Shown here: one piece after another, positions 15,193 through 25,200 of the stretch | How the letters are laid out: each line of letters starts with the position of its first letter | Position numbering within the stretch: the first letter of the stretch is position 1 | Assembly (NCBI GenBank): GCA_947455195.1 | Contig: CANGMI010000008.1 | Span: 1-64,000, forward strand | Direction: 5' to 3' | Length of the DNA: 64,000 bases | From: Pseudomonadota bacterium | Lineage (GTDB): Bacteria; Pseudomonadota; Gammaproteobacteria; Burkholderiales; SG8-39 | Position numbers and translations under genes: made by a program | The notes under the pieces: generated by a model | Database searches by the model: none | What the model was told of the DNA's origin: nothing | What the model saw: only the letters and a program-made list of their open reading frames with translations

Positions 15193-17114
15193 GCGTCCCC
15201 TGCCATACGTCGCCGGGCCTGCGCAGTGGCTTTCGCATCGACCCCGCCCTCGGTGTCGAGCACCACACCATAGACCGAATCGGCCACCGTACGGCTGACA
15301 TAACCCTGCCGCACGTCATGGGCGACACGATCCGGCGAGCGCGATGTCGGCTCGCCAAAGCCCCCACCACCGCCGGTCCGGATGATGAAGGCATCGCCCG
15401 CCGCGAGGCGTCGCGACAGCACCTTCGCATTCGGAAAATCGCCGATCTCGCGTCCCTCGAGCCGCAGCGCCACGTGATTGCCCGCACCGCTGTGGCCCCC
15501 TTCGAGCCCCCAGGGTGGGCAATGCACCCGATCCACCTGGATGTTGAAGTTGATCGGACTCAGCGCCCGGACGACCTGCTCGGTTCCGAGCCCGCCTCGG
15601 TGCCGTCCTGCACCACCCGAATCGTCGCGCAGGGCATGGCGCTCGAAGAGCACCGGATACTTGGCCTCCATCTGCTCCACCGGATGATTGTGCGTGTCAC
15701 CGTCGTTGAGACACACCACCCCATTCATGCCGTCAGCGCTGGCCTTCGCACCCCATCCCCCACCGGACGGACCGATGCTGGCGAGGAAGAGCCGTCCATC
15801 GCGTGGCGAGATACCGTTGATCATCGCCACGCCCAGATCGGCATGATGCGCAGCAATCGTGCGCTCCGGAATCGCCGCCACCATGGCGCGAAAGATCGTA
15901 TCGACGATCGTCATCGGAAAGGTCATCCACCAGCGCATTGCCGCCGGCTTCACCGCACTCACGATCGTGCCCGGCGGCACGATGACCTCGAGCGCCCGGA
16001 AGCTGCCCTCGTTGATCGGATAATCCGTGGGCGACGTGAGGCACTTGTAGGCCACCTGGGCACAGGAGATCCCGGTGGAGGGCCCCGAGTTGTAGAAGCC
16101 GCTCACCTGCGGACTCACGCCGCTCAGATCGATGGTCATCCGGTCGCCCTTCTTGACCACCTTCACCTTGATCGGGATGCGCTTGCCCACCGAGATACCG
16201 TCATCGTCCATGAACGACTCGGCTTCATAAATGCCATCGGGAATGGTGCGCGTGCGCGCTCTCGCGGCGCGTTCAGACTGGTCCATGATGCGGGCAATGG
16301 CACCCAGCACCGGCTCACGCCCGTAGCGACCGAGCAGTTCGAGATAGCGCCGCTCGCCGCTTTTCACCGCCGTGATCTGCGCACGCAGGTCGCCCATCGC
16401 GCGATCGGGCAGACGGACGTTCATGCGAATGATGTCCACCAGATCCTGGTTGACGACCCCGGCTCTCTGGTACTTGAGGATCGGCACCTGCAGACCCTCG
16501 GCGTAGATGTCGGTGGTGATGCCCCCCAACTGTCCGCCCACATCGGGCCAGTGCGCCATGCACACCGTCCATCCCGAGAGCAGCCCTTCGTGAAAGACCG
16601 GTACCGCAAAGGTGAAGTGATACAGGTGACTGCCCGTCGTGTAGGCATCGTTCGTGACCAGGATATCGCCCGGTTCGACGCCCTCGATGCCATAGCGCGC
16701 GATCATCGCCTGCACGGTATTGGACATGCCGCGAATGAAACTCGGCAGTCCGAGGCCGATCGATACGGTTTCGCCCCTCGGGGTAAAGAGCCCCACCGTG
16801 AAATCGAGCGCCTCGTAGATGATCATGTTGTAGGCCGTGCGCATGAGATGGGTCTTCATCTCCTCGGTAACAGCCAGCACGCCATTGCGCACGATTTCCG
16901 TGAGTACGGCGTCGGCAATCCGGCGCCGAGGCACGCGACCCGGCCCCTTGGCTACCTTGGCTACCTTGGCTACCTTGGCTACCTTGGCTACCTTGGCTAC
17001 CTTGGCTACCTTGGCTACCTTGGCGGGCGCCGGATTCGACACGGTCTTCACCGCCACGGCACTCGTGACTGCTCGCACCCGACTCGACTTCGATTCCTTC
17101 TTCACCGTCGTCAT
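15189..17114 (-). CDS. hyuB: Hydantoinase B/oxoprolinase family protein (HyuB-type) with Lys-Val-Ala repeat N-terminus
   Basis: A 641-residue cytosolic subunit of the N-methylhydantoinase B/5-oxoprolinase/acetone-carboxylase alpha superfamily. Family landmarks include EMKTHLMRTAYNMIIYEALDF, GLFTPRGETVSIGLGLPSF, PGDILVTNDAYTTGSHLYHF, DLSGVSPQVSGFYNSGPSTG and HNHPVEQMEAKYPVLFERHAL. With HyuA it would hydrolyse or carboxylate a cyclic amide or ketone in an ATP-dependent reaction. The first 60 residues are unusual: a Lys/Ser/Val-rich stretch and eight VAK tripeptides encoded by perfect 9-bp repeats. This tail precedes the conserved domain and is dispensable-looking. ATG 17114 lies one base beyond the hyuA stop, so the genes are coupled. 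Confidence 0.9.
   Translation of the reverse strand: MTTVKKESKSSRVRAVTSAVAVKTVSNPAPAKVAKVAKVAKVAKVAKVAKVAKVAKGPGRVPRRRIADAVLTEIVRNGVLAVTEEMKTHLMRTAYNMIIYEALDFTVGLFTPRGETVSIGLGLPSFIRGMSNTVQAMIARYGIEGVEPGDILVTNDAYTTGSHLYHFTFAVPVFHEGLLSGWTVCMAHWPDVGGQLGGITTDIYAEGLQVPILKYQRAGVVNQDLVDIIRMNVRLPDRAMGDLRAQITAVKSGERRYLELLGRYGREPVLGAIARIMDQSERAARARTRTIPDGIYEAESFMDDDGISVGKRIPIKVKVVKKGDRMTIDLSGVSPQVSGFYNSGPSTGISCAQVAYKCLTSPTDYPINEGSFRALEVIVPPGTIVSAVKPAAMRWWMTFPMTIVDTIFRAMVAAIPERTIAAHHADLGVAMINGISPRDGRLFLASIGPSGGGWGAKASADGMNGVVCLNDGDTHNHPVEQMEAKYPVLFERHALRDDSGGAGRHRGGLGTEQVVRALSPINFNIQVDRVHCPPWGLEGGHSGAGNHVALRLEGREIGDFPNAKVLSRRLAAGDAFIIRTGGGGGFGEPTSRSPDRVAHDVRQGYVSRTVADSVYGVVLDTEGGVDAKATAQARRRMAGDA
16951..17022 (-). 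repeat. Eight perfect copies of a 9-bp tandem repeat inside hyuB
   Basis: The plus-strand unit GCTACCTTG occurs eight times without a mismatch, with partial copies at both ends. On the minus strand it encodes VAK repeats near the HyuB N-terminus. Because the unit is a multiple of three, copy-number change would lengthen or shorten the tail without a frameshift. The lack of any synonymous drift indicates recent expansion by slippage. Confidence 0.95.
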
Positions 17115-17115
17115 C

Positions 17116-19206
17116 TCAGTACGCTCCAATCTGGATATCGAGGTTGCCCCACGCGTCGACGAGCAGCCGATCACCCGGCAGCAGCACCGTGGTGGACGCA
17201 TGTTCCTCGATCAGTGCAGGGCCAGTGATGCGGTTGCCTGCGCGCAGCATCGAACGGTCGTACACCGGCGTTGCCACGGCGCGCGTCGATTCGGAAAACC
17301 AGCACGCACGTTCCCCGCGCCGGGCAGCCCGCACCGGCGTGCGTCCGCCAGGTTCGATCGGTGCCAGGGGCGGCTTCTTCATGACACCAGTGACAGTCGC
17401 CCGCAAGCTCACGACCTCAGCCCGCTCGGCCGGTGCGCAGGTCCCGTAGCGGCGCAGGTGAACCGCATCGAAGAGTGCCTTGATCGCATCCCGATCGCGC
17501 CGCTTGAAGACTTGAGGCGTCAGATCGACGGTCACCGGATGCTCCTGGCCGACATACCGCATGTCGATCGCACGACTGACCGCCACCGACTCGGCCTTGA
17601 CCCCGCTGCGTGAAAGGGTGTCGCGCCCCTCCTGAATCAGGGCACGGAAGACCTGATCGAGTTCGCTGAACGAGGCATCGGCAAGCGGCGTGAACCAGGT
17701 GCGGACGAAGTCGTAACGCAGATCGGAGTGAAGCATCCCGAATGCGCAGAAGTGCCCTGGCGCCAGAGGAATGATGACGCGCGACATGCCGATTTCACGC
17801 GCGATCGAGGTGGCATGCAGCGGCCCGGCGCCGCCATAGGCAACCAGCGGAAATGCGGCTGCGTCGAGTCCGCGATCGGTCGACACCCCCTTTACCGCAT
17901 AGGACATCGCCGAGACGGCGATGCGCAGCACGCCATCGGCGGCTTCGCGCACGCTCATGCCCAGAGGCTCTGCGATGCACTCTCGCAGGGCGGCTTCCGC
18001 GGCGGCGCGATCCAACTGCATTTCGCCGCCGAGAAATCTTTCAGCCCCGAGGCGCCCGAGCACCAGATTGGCATCCGTCACTGTGGGTTGGCGCCCACCA
18101 CGTCCGTAGCAGGCTGGCCCGGGCTCGGCCCCCGCACTTTGCGGGCCGACTCGCATCGCCCCGGCGTCATCCACCTGGGCAATACTGCCGCCACCGGTCC
18201 CAACCTCGAAGATATCGACCATCGGAATCTGCACCGGCAGGGCCTGGTTGTACCCGCCCACCAGGGCGGCGCTGGTCGTCATGACCTCGCCCTGATAGAT
18301 CACGCCTGCCTTGGCGGTCGTGCCGCCCATGTCGAACGCAACGGCATCCGACAAACCGAGAACCCGTGCGAGCGCCTGCACCCCCACTACACCCGCTGCA
18401 GGTCCGGATTCGAGCATGCGGACGCATTCCACCTGAGCCTGGGCCGACTGATAGAGGCCACCCGTCGACTGCACCAGCAGAAACGAGCCGCCGAAACCGG
18501 CCGCCTTCAGGTGGTGGTCGATACCCTGGACATAACGGCTCACCCGGGGCCCGATGTAGGCGTTGGCGACCGCCGTCGAGCAGCGCTCGAATTCCCGATA
18601 CTCCTGCGACAGTTCATGCGATGCGGTGACGAATGCACCCGGCAGGCGTTGCCGCACAATGGCCTTCACGCGTTCCTCATGCGCCGGATTGCGGTAGCAG
18701 TGAAGCAGCAGGATGGCGACCGCTTCGACCCCTTCGGCCGCCATGCGCTCGCACGCTCGCTCCACGCTCCCTTCATCGAGGGGTTCCAGCACGGTGCCAT
18801 CGGCCATCAGACGCTCACCGACCTCGAAGCAGAGCGCACGCTCGACCAGCGGCACGTGCTTTCGAAAGTACAGGTTGTAGGCGTCGGGACGGTTGATGCG
18901 CCCGATTTCGTAGATGTCGCGAAAGCCCTCGGTGATCAGAAGTGCCGTTCGGGCACCGGAGCGCTCGAGCATCGTGTTGATGGCCACAGTCGAGCCATGC
19001 AGAAAGAGCGAAGCTTCGGCGAACGCCGTTCGCGCCTTCTCGACCCCCGTGTTGATGCCCTCGACCAGATCCTTCGGCGTGGACAGTGTCTTGCCCAGAT
19101 GCAGTTGCCCGGTCTTCTCGTCGAAGGCCGCCACGTCGGTGAAAGTTCCGCCGATATCGGCTGCAATCCGCGCAGGCGCTCGCCTGGGCCGTCTCGTCTG
19201 GGGCAC
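17116..19206 (-). CDS. hyuA: Hydantoinase A/oxoprolinase family protein (HyuA-type)
   Basis: A 696-residue ATP-dependent subunit of the N-methylhydantoinase A/acetone-carboxylase beta superfamily. The N-terminal actin-like phosphate motif is IAADIGGTFTDVAAFD; next come FLHGSTVAINTMLERSGA and LLITEGFRDIYEIGR, then the second nucleotide region AVAFDMGGTTAKAGVIYQGE and PLVAYGGAGPLHATSIAREIG. It phosphorylates or activates the substrate while HyuB completes the reaction. The GTG at 19206 is chosen because it immediately precedes the conserved core and has GGAGA about seven bases upstream. It is the first gene of a three-gene operon (hyuA-hyuB-small protein). Hydantoins, oxoproline, lactams or ketones are all possible substrates; the sequence does not decide. 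Confidence 0.92.
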   Translation of the reverse strand: MPQTRRPRRAPARIAADIGGTFTDVAAFDEKTGQLHLGKTLSTPKDLVEGINTGVEKARTAFAEASLFLHGSTVAINTMLERSGARTALLITEGFRDIYEIGRINRPDAYNLYFRKHVPLVERALCFEVGERLMADGTVLEPLDEGSVERACERMAAEGVEAVAILLLHCYRNPAHEERVKAIVRQRLPGAFVTASHELSQEYREFERCSTAVANAYIGPRVSRYVQGIDHHLKAAGFGGSFLLVQSTGGLYQSAQAQVECVRMLESGPAAGVVGVQALARVLGLSDAVAFDMGGTTAKAGVIYQGEVMTTSAALVGGYNQALPVQIPMVDIFEVGTGGGSIAQVDDAGAMRVGPQSAGAEPGPACYGRGGRQPTVTDANLVLGRLGAERFLGGEMQLDRAAAEAALRECIAEPLGMSVREAADGVLRIAVSAMSYAVKGVSTDRGLDAAAFPLVAYGGAGPLHATSIAREIGMSRVIIPLAPGHFCAFGMLHSDLRYDFVRTWFTPLADASFSELDQVFRALIQEGRDTLSRSGVKAESVAVSRAIDMRYVGQEHPVTVDLTPQVFKRRDRDAIKALFDAVHLRRYGTCAPAERAEVVSLRATVTGVMKKPPLAPIEPGGRTPVRAARRGERACWFSESTRAVATPVYDRSMLRAGNRITGPALIEEHASTTVLLPGDRLLVDAWGNLDIQIGAY

Positions 19207-19337
19207 GATCGATTCTCCACCGGGTTGTCTCGGAATGGTCGGCGAGTCTACCGCATGGCCCTGCCGCGAGCCGCACACGCAGGCCCGTGCCCGATGAACC
19301 GGGGTAATGAACCACGCGAGGGTCCGGGCAAGAAGAA

Positions 19338-19366
19338 TTGACGCTGGGGCGGTCACCCGATATCGT
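19338..19366 (+). promoter_or_regulatory. Probable sigma-70 promoter of the RND efflux operon
   Basis: TTGACG (19338-19343), a 17-base spacer and TATCGT (19361-19366) match five and four positions of the consensus boxes at ideal spacing. It lies about 90 bp before the first efflux gene and reads towards it. Confidence 0.6.
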
Positions 19367-19378
19367 GCCGGGTCGGGT

Positions 19379-19392
19379 TGCAAGGGCTTGCA
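19379..19392. promoter_or_regulatory. Palindrome at the expected start site of the RND operon
   Basis: TGCAAG-GG-CTTGCA is a perfect inverted repeat with 6-bp arms. It begins 12 bases after the -10 box of the candidate promoter, so it overlaps the first transcribed bases, a common place for a TetR-type repressor of efflux genes. No such repressor is in the window. Confidence 0.5.
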
Positions 19393-19457
19393 TCCGCACT
19401 CGTCCCACAGGCCAACAAGCCCGGCCGCCCAACCGCCCAACCGCCCACGATCAGGCC

Positions 19458-21050
19458 ATGCTCCGAGCCCCAGCACGAACAGTGTCCCGTCTTCCTGCAC
19501 GGCGCATCGAGACCTGTGGCGTAGTGCGCTCCCGTGCGGGCATTCTGGCCTTCGGACTCCTGCTGGTCGGTGGCTGCACCGTCGGGCCCGACTTCCGCAC
19601 GCCACAAACCCCGCCCGCAACCAGCATCGTCTCGACCACCCCGGCGGCAACCGCGGGTGCGCCAGTACCCGGCGGGGCCGCCCAGCGCTTCACGAGCGGC
19701 GGCGAGGTCAGAGCCGACTGGTGGCGTCTCTTTCGGTCGACCGCACTCGATGCGCTCATCGAGCACGCACTCGCCGAGAGCCCGAACGTCGCAGTGGCCT
19801 CGGCACGCCTGCGCGAGGCTGCCGAAAACTTCACGGCGGAGACCGGTGCGAGGCTCTATCCGAGAGTCGACGCCATTGGCGGGGCCAATCGCGAACGCAT
19901 CTCGACCGCGGCATTCGGCAATCCAAACCCGAGCAGCAACCTCTTCACCCTCTACAACGCCTCGATCAACGTGTCATACAGCTTCGACTTTTCAGGTGCC
20001 ATCTGGCGCGCGCTGGAAGGCCTCGAAGCCCAGGTCGAGTACCAGGCATTTCAATTCGAGGCCGCTCGTCTGAGCCTCACCGCGAACCTGGTAACAGCGG
20101 CCATCAGCGAAGCGTCGCTCAGAGCACAACTCGCCGCGAACGAGTCGGCGCTCGCGACGCAGGAACAACTGCTCGGCATCGTCCGGCAGCAGATGAGCCT
20201 CGGGGGCGCCAATCGCAATGACCTGCTGGCGCAGGAAAGTCAGGTCGCGCAGACACGCATCCTTCTTGCCCCCCTGCGCAAGCAATTGGCTCTCGCGCGT
20301 CACCAGGTGGCTCTGCTCGCCGGCCTGGCCCCGAACAACCCCGAGTTGCCTGCTTTCACGCTGGCCAGCCTCCACCTGCCGGAAGATCTGCCGCTCAGCG
20401 TGCCTTCCGACCTGGTGCGCCAGCGGCCCGACATCCGCGCTGCTGAATCGCAGTGGCATCAGGCGAGCGCGCGGCTTGGCGTTGCAACCGCCAACCTCTA
20501 CCCGCAACTCACGCTGAGCGCCTCGATGGGGTCCCAGGCCCTTGCGCCGGGTGCACTGTTCGGGACAGGTTCGATGGTCAGTTCGCTGGCTGGATCGATG
20601 CTGCAGCCGATCTTCCGCGGGGGGGAACTGCAGGCGCGGCGTCGCGCGGCGCAGGCCGTCTTCGAACAGGCCGAGGCGCAGTATCGACAGACCGTGCTCG
20701 CAGCCTTCCAGAATGTGGCCGACAGCCTCCAGGCACTCGATCAGGATGCCCACGGCCTCCAGAGTCAGGCCCGATTCGCGCAGGTTGCAGACGAGTCGCT
20801 CCAGGTGGCCGCCGAGCAGTATCGAGTCGGTGCCGCGGGTCAACTGGTTCTGCTCAACGCACAACGCCAGGCACAGTCCGCGCAGGTCGCGCTTGCCCAG
20901 GCGCGCGCCGCCCGCCTTGCCGACACGGCTGCGCTCTTTCAGGCACTGGGTGGGGGCTGGTGGAACAAGGCCGACAATGCGCTCGCCTCGCCCGCCGCAC
21001 AGTCTTCGCGTCAGGCAACGCTGCTCAACGTATTCCGGGAAAAACAATGA
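19458..21050 (+). CDS. RND efflux outer-membrane lipoprotein (NodT/OprM family)
   Basis: An outer-membrane channel of up to 530 residues. The lipobox LLLVGGC places the lipidated cysteine at residue 40 from ATG 19458. A GTG at 19524 would give a shorter, more typical 17-residue signal, so the start is uncertain. Mature features of the family are the early TVGPDFRTPQTP, WWRLFRSTALDALIEHAL, the duplicated helical repeats with QEQLLGIVRQQMSLGGANRNDLL and QYRVGAAGQLVLLNAQRQ, and DLVRQRPDIRAAESQWHQASA. It would trimerise and dock on the periplasmic adaptor encoded next, whose ATG overlaps this stop by four bases. Confidence 0.93.
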   Translation: MLRAPARTVSRLPARRIETCGVVRSRAGILAFGLLLVGGCTVGPDFRTPQTPPATSIVSTTPAATAGAPVPGGAAQRFTSGGEVRADWWRLFRSTALDALIEHALAESPNVAVASARLREAAENFTAETGARLYPRVDAIGGANRERISTAAFGNPNPSSNLFTLYNASINVSYSFDFSGAIWRALEGLEAQVEYQAFQFEAARLSLTANLVTAAISEASLRAQLAANESALATQEQLLGIVRQQMSLGGANRNDLLAQESQVAQTRILLAPLRKQLALARHQVALLAGLAPNNPELPAFTLASLHLPEDLPLSVPSDLVRQRPDIRAAESQWHQASARLGVATANLYPQLTLSASMGSQALAPGALFGTGSMVSSLAGSMLQPIFRGGELQARRRAAQAVFEQAEAQYRQTVLAAFQNVADSLQALDQDAHGLQSQARFAQVADESLQVAAEQYRVGAAGQLVLLNAQRQAQSAQVALAQARAARLADTAALFQALGGGWWNKADNALASPAAQSSRQATLLNVFREKQ

Positions 21051-22192
21051 ACAAACGCCTCATCGGGCGCATGGCCATCATGCTCCTCGTCACCGGCGTC
21101 CTCTTCGGTGCCGTGGGGGCCTTCCAGCTCTACAAACCCAAGATGATCCGCGGCTTCATTCTGGCCGCCGGCCGGCCGCCCGCGGCAGTCACGACGACCA
21201 AGGCCGAGATCCAGGCCTGGCAGGGCGTGATCTCGTCAATCGGCAGTCTGCGGGCCGTGCGCGGCGTCGATCTGGCGACAGAGGTGAGCGGGCTCGTGCG
21301 ATCAGTCGAGTTCCGCTCGGGCGAGGACGTTGCGGCCGGCAAGTTGCTCGTCCAGTTGAGCGCTGATGCCGAGCGGGCCAGCCTGCGCGCGCTCGAGGTG
21401 GCAGCCGAACTTGCACAGACCGTGCTCGAACGCGATCGCCAGCAGTTCGCCATCGGTGCCATTTCGAGGGCCGTGCTCGATGCTGATGAGCACGACCTGC
21501 GCCTGAAGCGCCGCCAGGCCGAGCAGCAGGCGGCCATCCTCGACCGCAAGACGGTGCAGGCACCGTTCGCAGGGCGCCTGGGCATCACCACCGTACAACC
21601 CGGTCAGTATCTGAACCCGGGCGATCGTATCGTTTCGCTGCAGCAGATCGACCGGTTGTACGTCGACTTCTCACTCCCCCAGCAGGACCTCGCACGCATC
21701 CACCTGGGGCAGTCGGTGAAGCTCTCGGTCGATGCCTGGCCCGGCAAGACGTTCACCGCGCAGGTGAGCACCATCGACCCGCGCGTGGATGCCGGCACCC
21801 GAACCCTGCAACTGCAAGCCGTGGTTCCCAACCCGAAGCGTGAACTGCTGCCGGGCATGTATGTGACGGTCGAGGTCGCCGAAGGCAAGGCCAAACCCCT
21901 GCTTACCGTCCCAACGACGGCGGTGGCCTTCAACCCGTATGGCTCGACGGTGTTCGTGGTCAAGCCCGGTCCCGTCGGCGACGACGGCAAGGCCGCTCAG
22001 AGCACGGTCGAGCAGCGTTTTGTGAAAACCGGGTCGCGCCGCGGCGATCAGATTTCGATCATCGAGGGTGTGAGCGACGGCGAAGAGGTCGTCACGAGCG
22101 GTCAATTGAAACTGCGCAACGGCGACGCCGTTCAGATCGACAACAGCATCAAGCCGTCGAACGACCCGGCCCCGCGCCCGGTCGACCGCTAG
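21047..22192 (+). CDS. RND efflux periplasmic adaptor (membrane fusion protein)
   Basis: A 381-residue adaptor with one N-terminal hydrophobic segment (about residues 9-26) acting as anchor or signal. Domain order is that of HlyD/MFP proteins: the first half-lipoyl strand around SIGSLRAVRGVDLATEVSG, a short helical hairpin (AELAQTVLERDRQQFAIGAI), the second half-lipoyl segment with TVQAPFAGRLGITTVQPGQY, a beta-barrel with LYVDFSLPQQDLARIHLGQS, and a membrane-proximal domain near VPTTAVAFNPYGSTVFVV. It links the inner-membrane pump to the outer-membrane channel. It starts inside the stop codon of the channel gene (ATGA) and ends 16 bp before the pump gene. Confidence 0.93.
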   Translation: MNKRLIGRMAIMLLVTGVLFGAVGAFQLYKPKMIRGFILAAGRPPAAVTTTKAEIQAWQGVISSIGSLRAVRGVDLATEVSGLVRSVEFRSGEDVAAGKLLVQLSADAERASLRALEVAAELAQTVLERDRQQFAIGAISRAVLDADEHDLRLKRRQAEQQAAILDRKTVQAPFAGRLGITTVQPGQYLNPGDRIVSLQQIDRLYVDFSLPQQDLARIHLGQSVKLSVDAWPGKTFTAQVSTIDPRVDAGTRTLQLQAVVPNPKRELLPGMYVTVEVAEGKAKPLLTVPTTAVAFNPYGSTVFVVKPGPVGDDGKAAQSTVEQRFVKTGSRRGDQISIIEGVSDGEEVVTSGQLKLRNGDAVQIDNSIKPSNDPAPRPVDR

Positions 22193-22208
22193 CCGCACCG
22201 GGGTCTGC

Positions 22209-25200
22209 GTGAACTTCACCGACATCTTCATTCGCCGACCGGTACTCGCGGTCGTCGTGAGCCTCTTCATCCTCGTGCTGGGCCTGCGTGCCCTCGGGGT
22301 CCTCTCGGTTCGCCAGTACCCCGAGACCCAGAATGCAGTCGTCACCGTCACCACCGTCTATACCGGGGCCGACCCGGCACTGGTGGCCGGATTCATCACC
22401 ACCCCCCTGGAGACCTCGATTGCCCAGGCCAACGGCATCGACTACCTCTCGTCGGTCAGCACGCAGAACGCGAGCACCATCAACGCCACGCTGAGACTGA
22501 ACTACGACGCCAACAAGGCGCTCACCGAAATCAACGCCAAGGTGTCGGCGGTGATCAATCAGTTGCCCACAGGCACCCAGCAACCCATCATGACGATCGC
22601 GGTCGGCGACCCGATCGACTCGATGTACATCGGCTTTTACAGCGATACGCTGCAGACCAACCAGATCACCGACTACCTTATCCGGGTAGTGCAACCCAAG
22701 TTGCAGACCATCGAGGGCGTGCAGACGGCAGAGATCCTCGGCAAGCGCCAGTTCGCCCTGCGTGCCTGGCTCGACCCGGTGCGCCTGGCGGCCTACAACC
22801 TCACCGCCGCCGACGTCTCCGCCGCCCTCGCCAACAACGACTACATTTCAGCCATCGGACGGACACAGGGCCAGACGGTCACGGTGAATCTCACCGCCGA
22901 AACCAGTCTTCATAGTGTCGAGGAATTCGAGAATCTGGTCGTGAAGTCACAAGGAACCGCGCTGGTGCGCCTGCGCGACGTGGCCCGTGTGACCCTTGGC
23001 TCGGAGGACTACGACTCCTCGGTGGGCTTCGATGGCAAGACGGCCGTCTACGTCGGCATCAAGGTCGCCCCCAGCGCCAACCTCCTCACCGTCATTGGCA
23101 AGGTACGCACAGCCTTCCCGGCCATCGCGGAACAACTGCCGCGAGGCCTGCAAGGCAACATCGTCTATGACGCGACGCGATTCGTCTCCAGTTCGATCGA
23201 TGAAGTGGTGAGCACGCTGGTAGAGGCACTCATCATCGTCACGGTGGTGATCTTCCTCTTTCTCGGATCGGTTCGCGCCGTGCTGATTCCCGTGATCGCG
23301 ATGCCCCTGTCGCTCGTGGGCACCTTCCTCGTGATGCTCGCGCTCGGCTACACGATCAACTTGCTCACCCTGCTCGCCCTGGTACTCGCCATCGGACTTG
23401 TGGTTGACGATGCCATCATCGTGGTCGAAAACGTCAGCCGGCATATCGAGGAAGGACTCTCGCCCCTTGAAGCGGCGCTGAAGGGAGCGCGTGAACTGGT
23501 CGGGCCGGTCATCGCGATGACGGTCGTGCTGGTGGCCGTCTACGTGCCGATCGGCTTCATGGGCGGGCTGACCGGAGCGCTGTTCACCGAATTTGCATTC
23601 ACGCTCGCCGGCGCCGTCACGGTGTCGGCGGTGGTTGCGCTTACGCTCTCGCCCATGATGAGCGCACGCTGGCTGAAGAGCCACGATGCGGGTGGCCCGG
23701 GGGCTTTCGCGCGCTTCATCGACCGGGTGTTCGCGCGCCTCCGCACGCGCTACGAGCGCTCGTTGCATGGCAGTCTCGACTACCTGCCCGTCACGGCGGC
23801 ATTCGCGCTCATCGTGCTCGGAAGCGTGGGGTTTCTCTATGCCACATCGAGCTCGGAACTGGCGCCGCAGGAAGACCAGGGCATTCTCATCTCGATTCTG
23901 AGCGTGGCACCGAACGCCACGCTCGATCAGACCCAGGCAAGCTCGCGTCGCCTCCACGACAGCTTTGCTGCGTGGCCAGAAACCGACCACGTCTTCCAGA
24001 TCGACGGCGTCAGCGGACTCAACACCAGCCTGGGCGGCATGGTGCTCAAGCCCTGGGATGAACGCACGCGCGGCACCAACGAATTGCTGCGCCCGGTGCA
24101 GGCTGAAGTCAACAAGATCCCCGGCCCCCGAATTGCCGTCTTCCAGCCCCCACCCTTGCCCGGCGGTGGCAGTGGTCTGCCCATGCAGTTCGTGATCGGC
24201 ACTACCGACTCCTACGAGCAACTGGATGTCGTTGCAAGAGAACTGCACGAGCGGGCGATGAAGAGCGGCCTTTTCATCTTCGCCGACAACGATCTGAAAG
24301 TCGACAAGCAGCAAATCAGCCTCGCCATCGATCGCGACAAGGCCGCCCAACTCGGGCTCACCATGCGCGACATCGGCAATGCGCTCGGCGCGATGCTGGG
24401 GGGTGGCTACATCAACTACTTCGGCATGGAGGGGCGTTCATATCGCGTCATTGCCCAGGCCCAGCAGGCCTCGCGCCTGAATCCCGAGCAGTTGCGCGAC
24501 TACTTCATCACCACCCGCAGCGGCGCCTCGGTACCACTCTCCTCGGTGGTCAGCCTGCGCAGCAGCGTGGTCCCGGCATCGCTCAACCACTTCCAGCAAC
24601 TGAATTCGGCGACCATCTCCGGGGTACCCTTCCCGGGCATCACGCTCGGCGAGGCCCTCGGCACGATGAAGAAGCTCGCGGCCGAGGTGCTGCCGCCCGG
24701 CTACTCGATCGACTACGCCGGTCAGTCGCGACAATTCGAACAGGAATCCTCGGCGCTCGCCCTCACTTTTCTGTTCGCGATGATCGTGATCTTCCTCGCA
24801 CTGGCAGCGCAGTTCGAGAGCTTTCGCGATCCACTCATCGTGCTGGTGAGCGTACCGATGTCGATCGCCGGTGCCATGCTCTTCATCGGGCCGTTTGCCA
24901 GCCTGAACATCTACACCGAGGTGGGCCTGGTGACGCTGATCGGACTCATCAGCAAGCACGGCATCCTCATCGTGGAGTTCGCCAATGCGGCGCGCGCCGC
25001 CGGTACGCCGATGCGCGAGGCCATCGAACTGGCGGCAGCGACCCGACTGCGCCCCATCCTCATGACCACCGCGGCGATGGTGCTGGGCGTTCTGCCGCTC
25101 GTGTTTGCCTCCGGCGCAGGTGCGGTCGGTCGCTCGCACATGGGATTGGTGATTTCAACCGGCATCTCGATCGGCACCCTCTTCACGCTCTATGTCGTGC

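Noticed and set aside
15162-17228. Plus-strand open frame of 688 codons opposite hyuB
   Set aside because: It is rich in His and Arg and shows no motif, whereas the minus strand encodes a full HyuB. High-GC codon use on the opposite strand explains it.
22947-24350. Minus-strand open frame inside the RND pump gene
   Set aside because: No ribosome binding site or domain; it is antisense to a well-conserved pump sequence.
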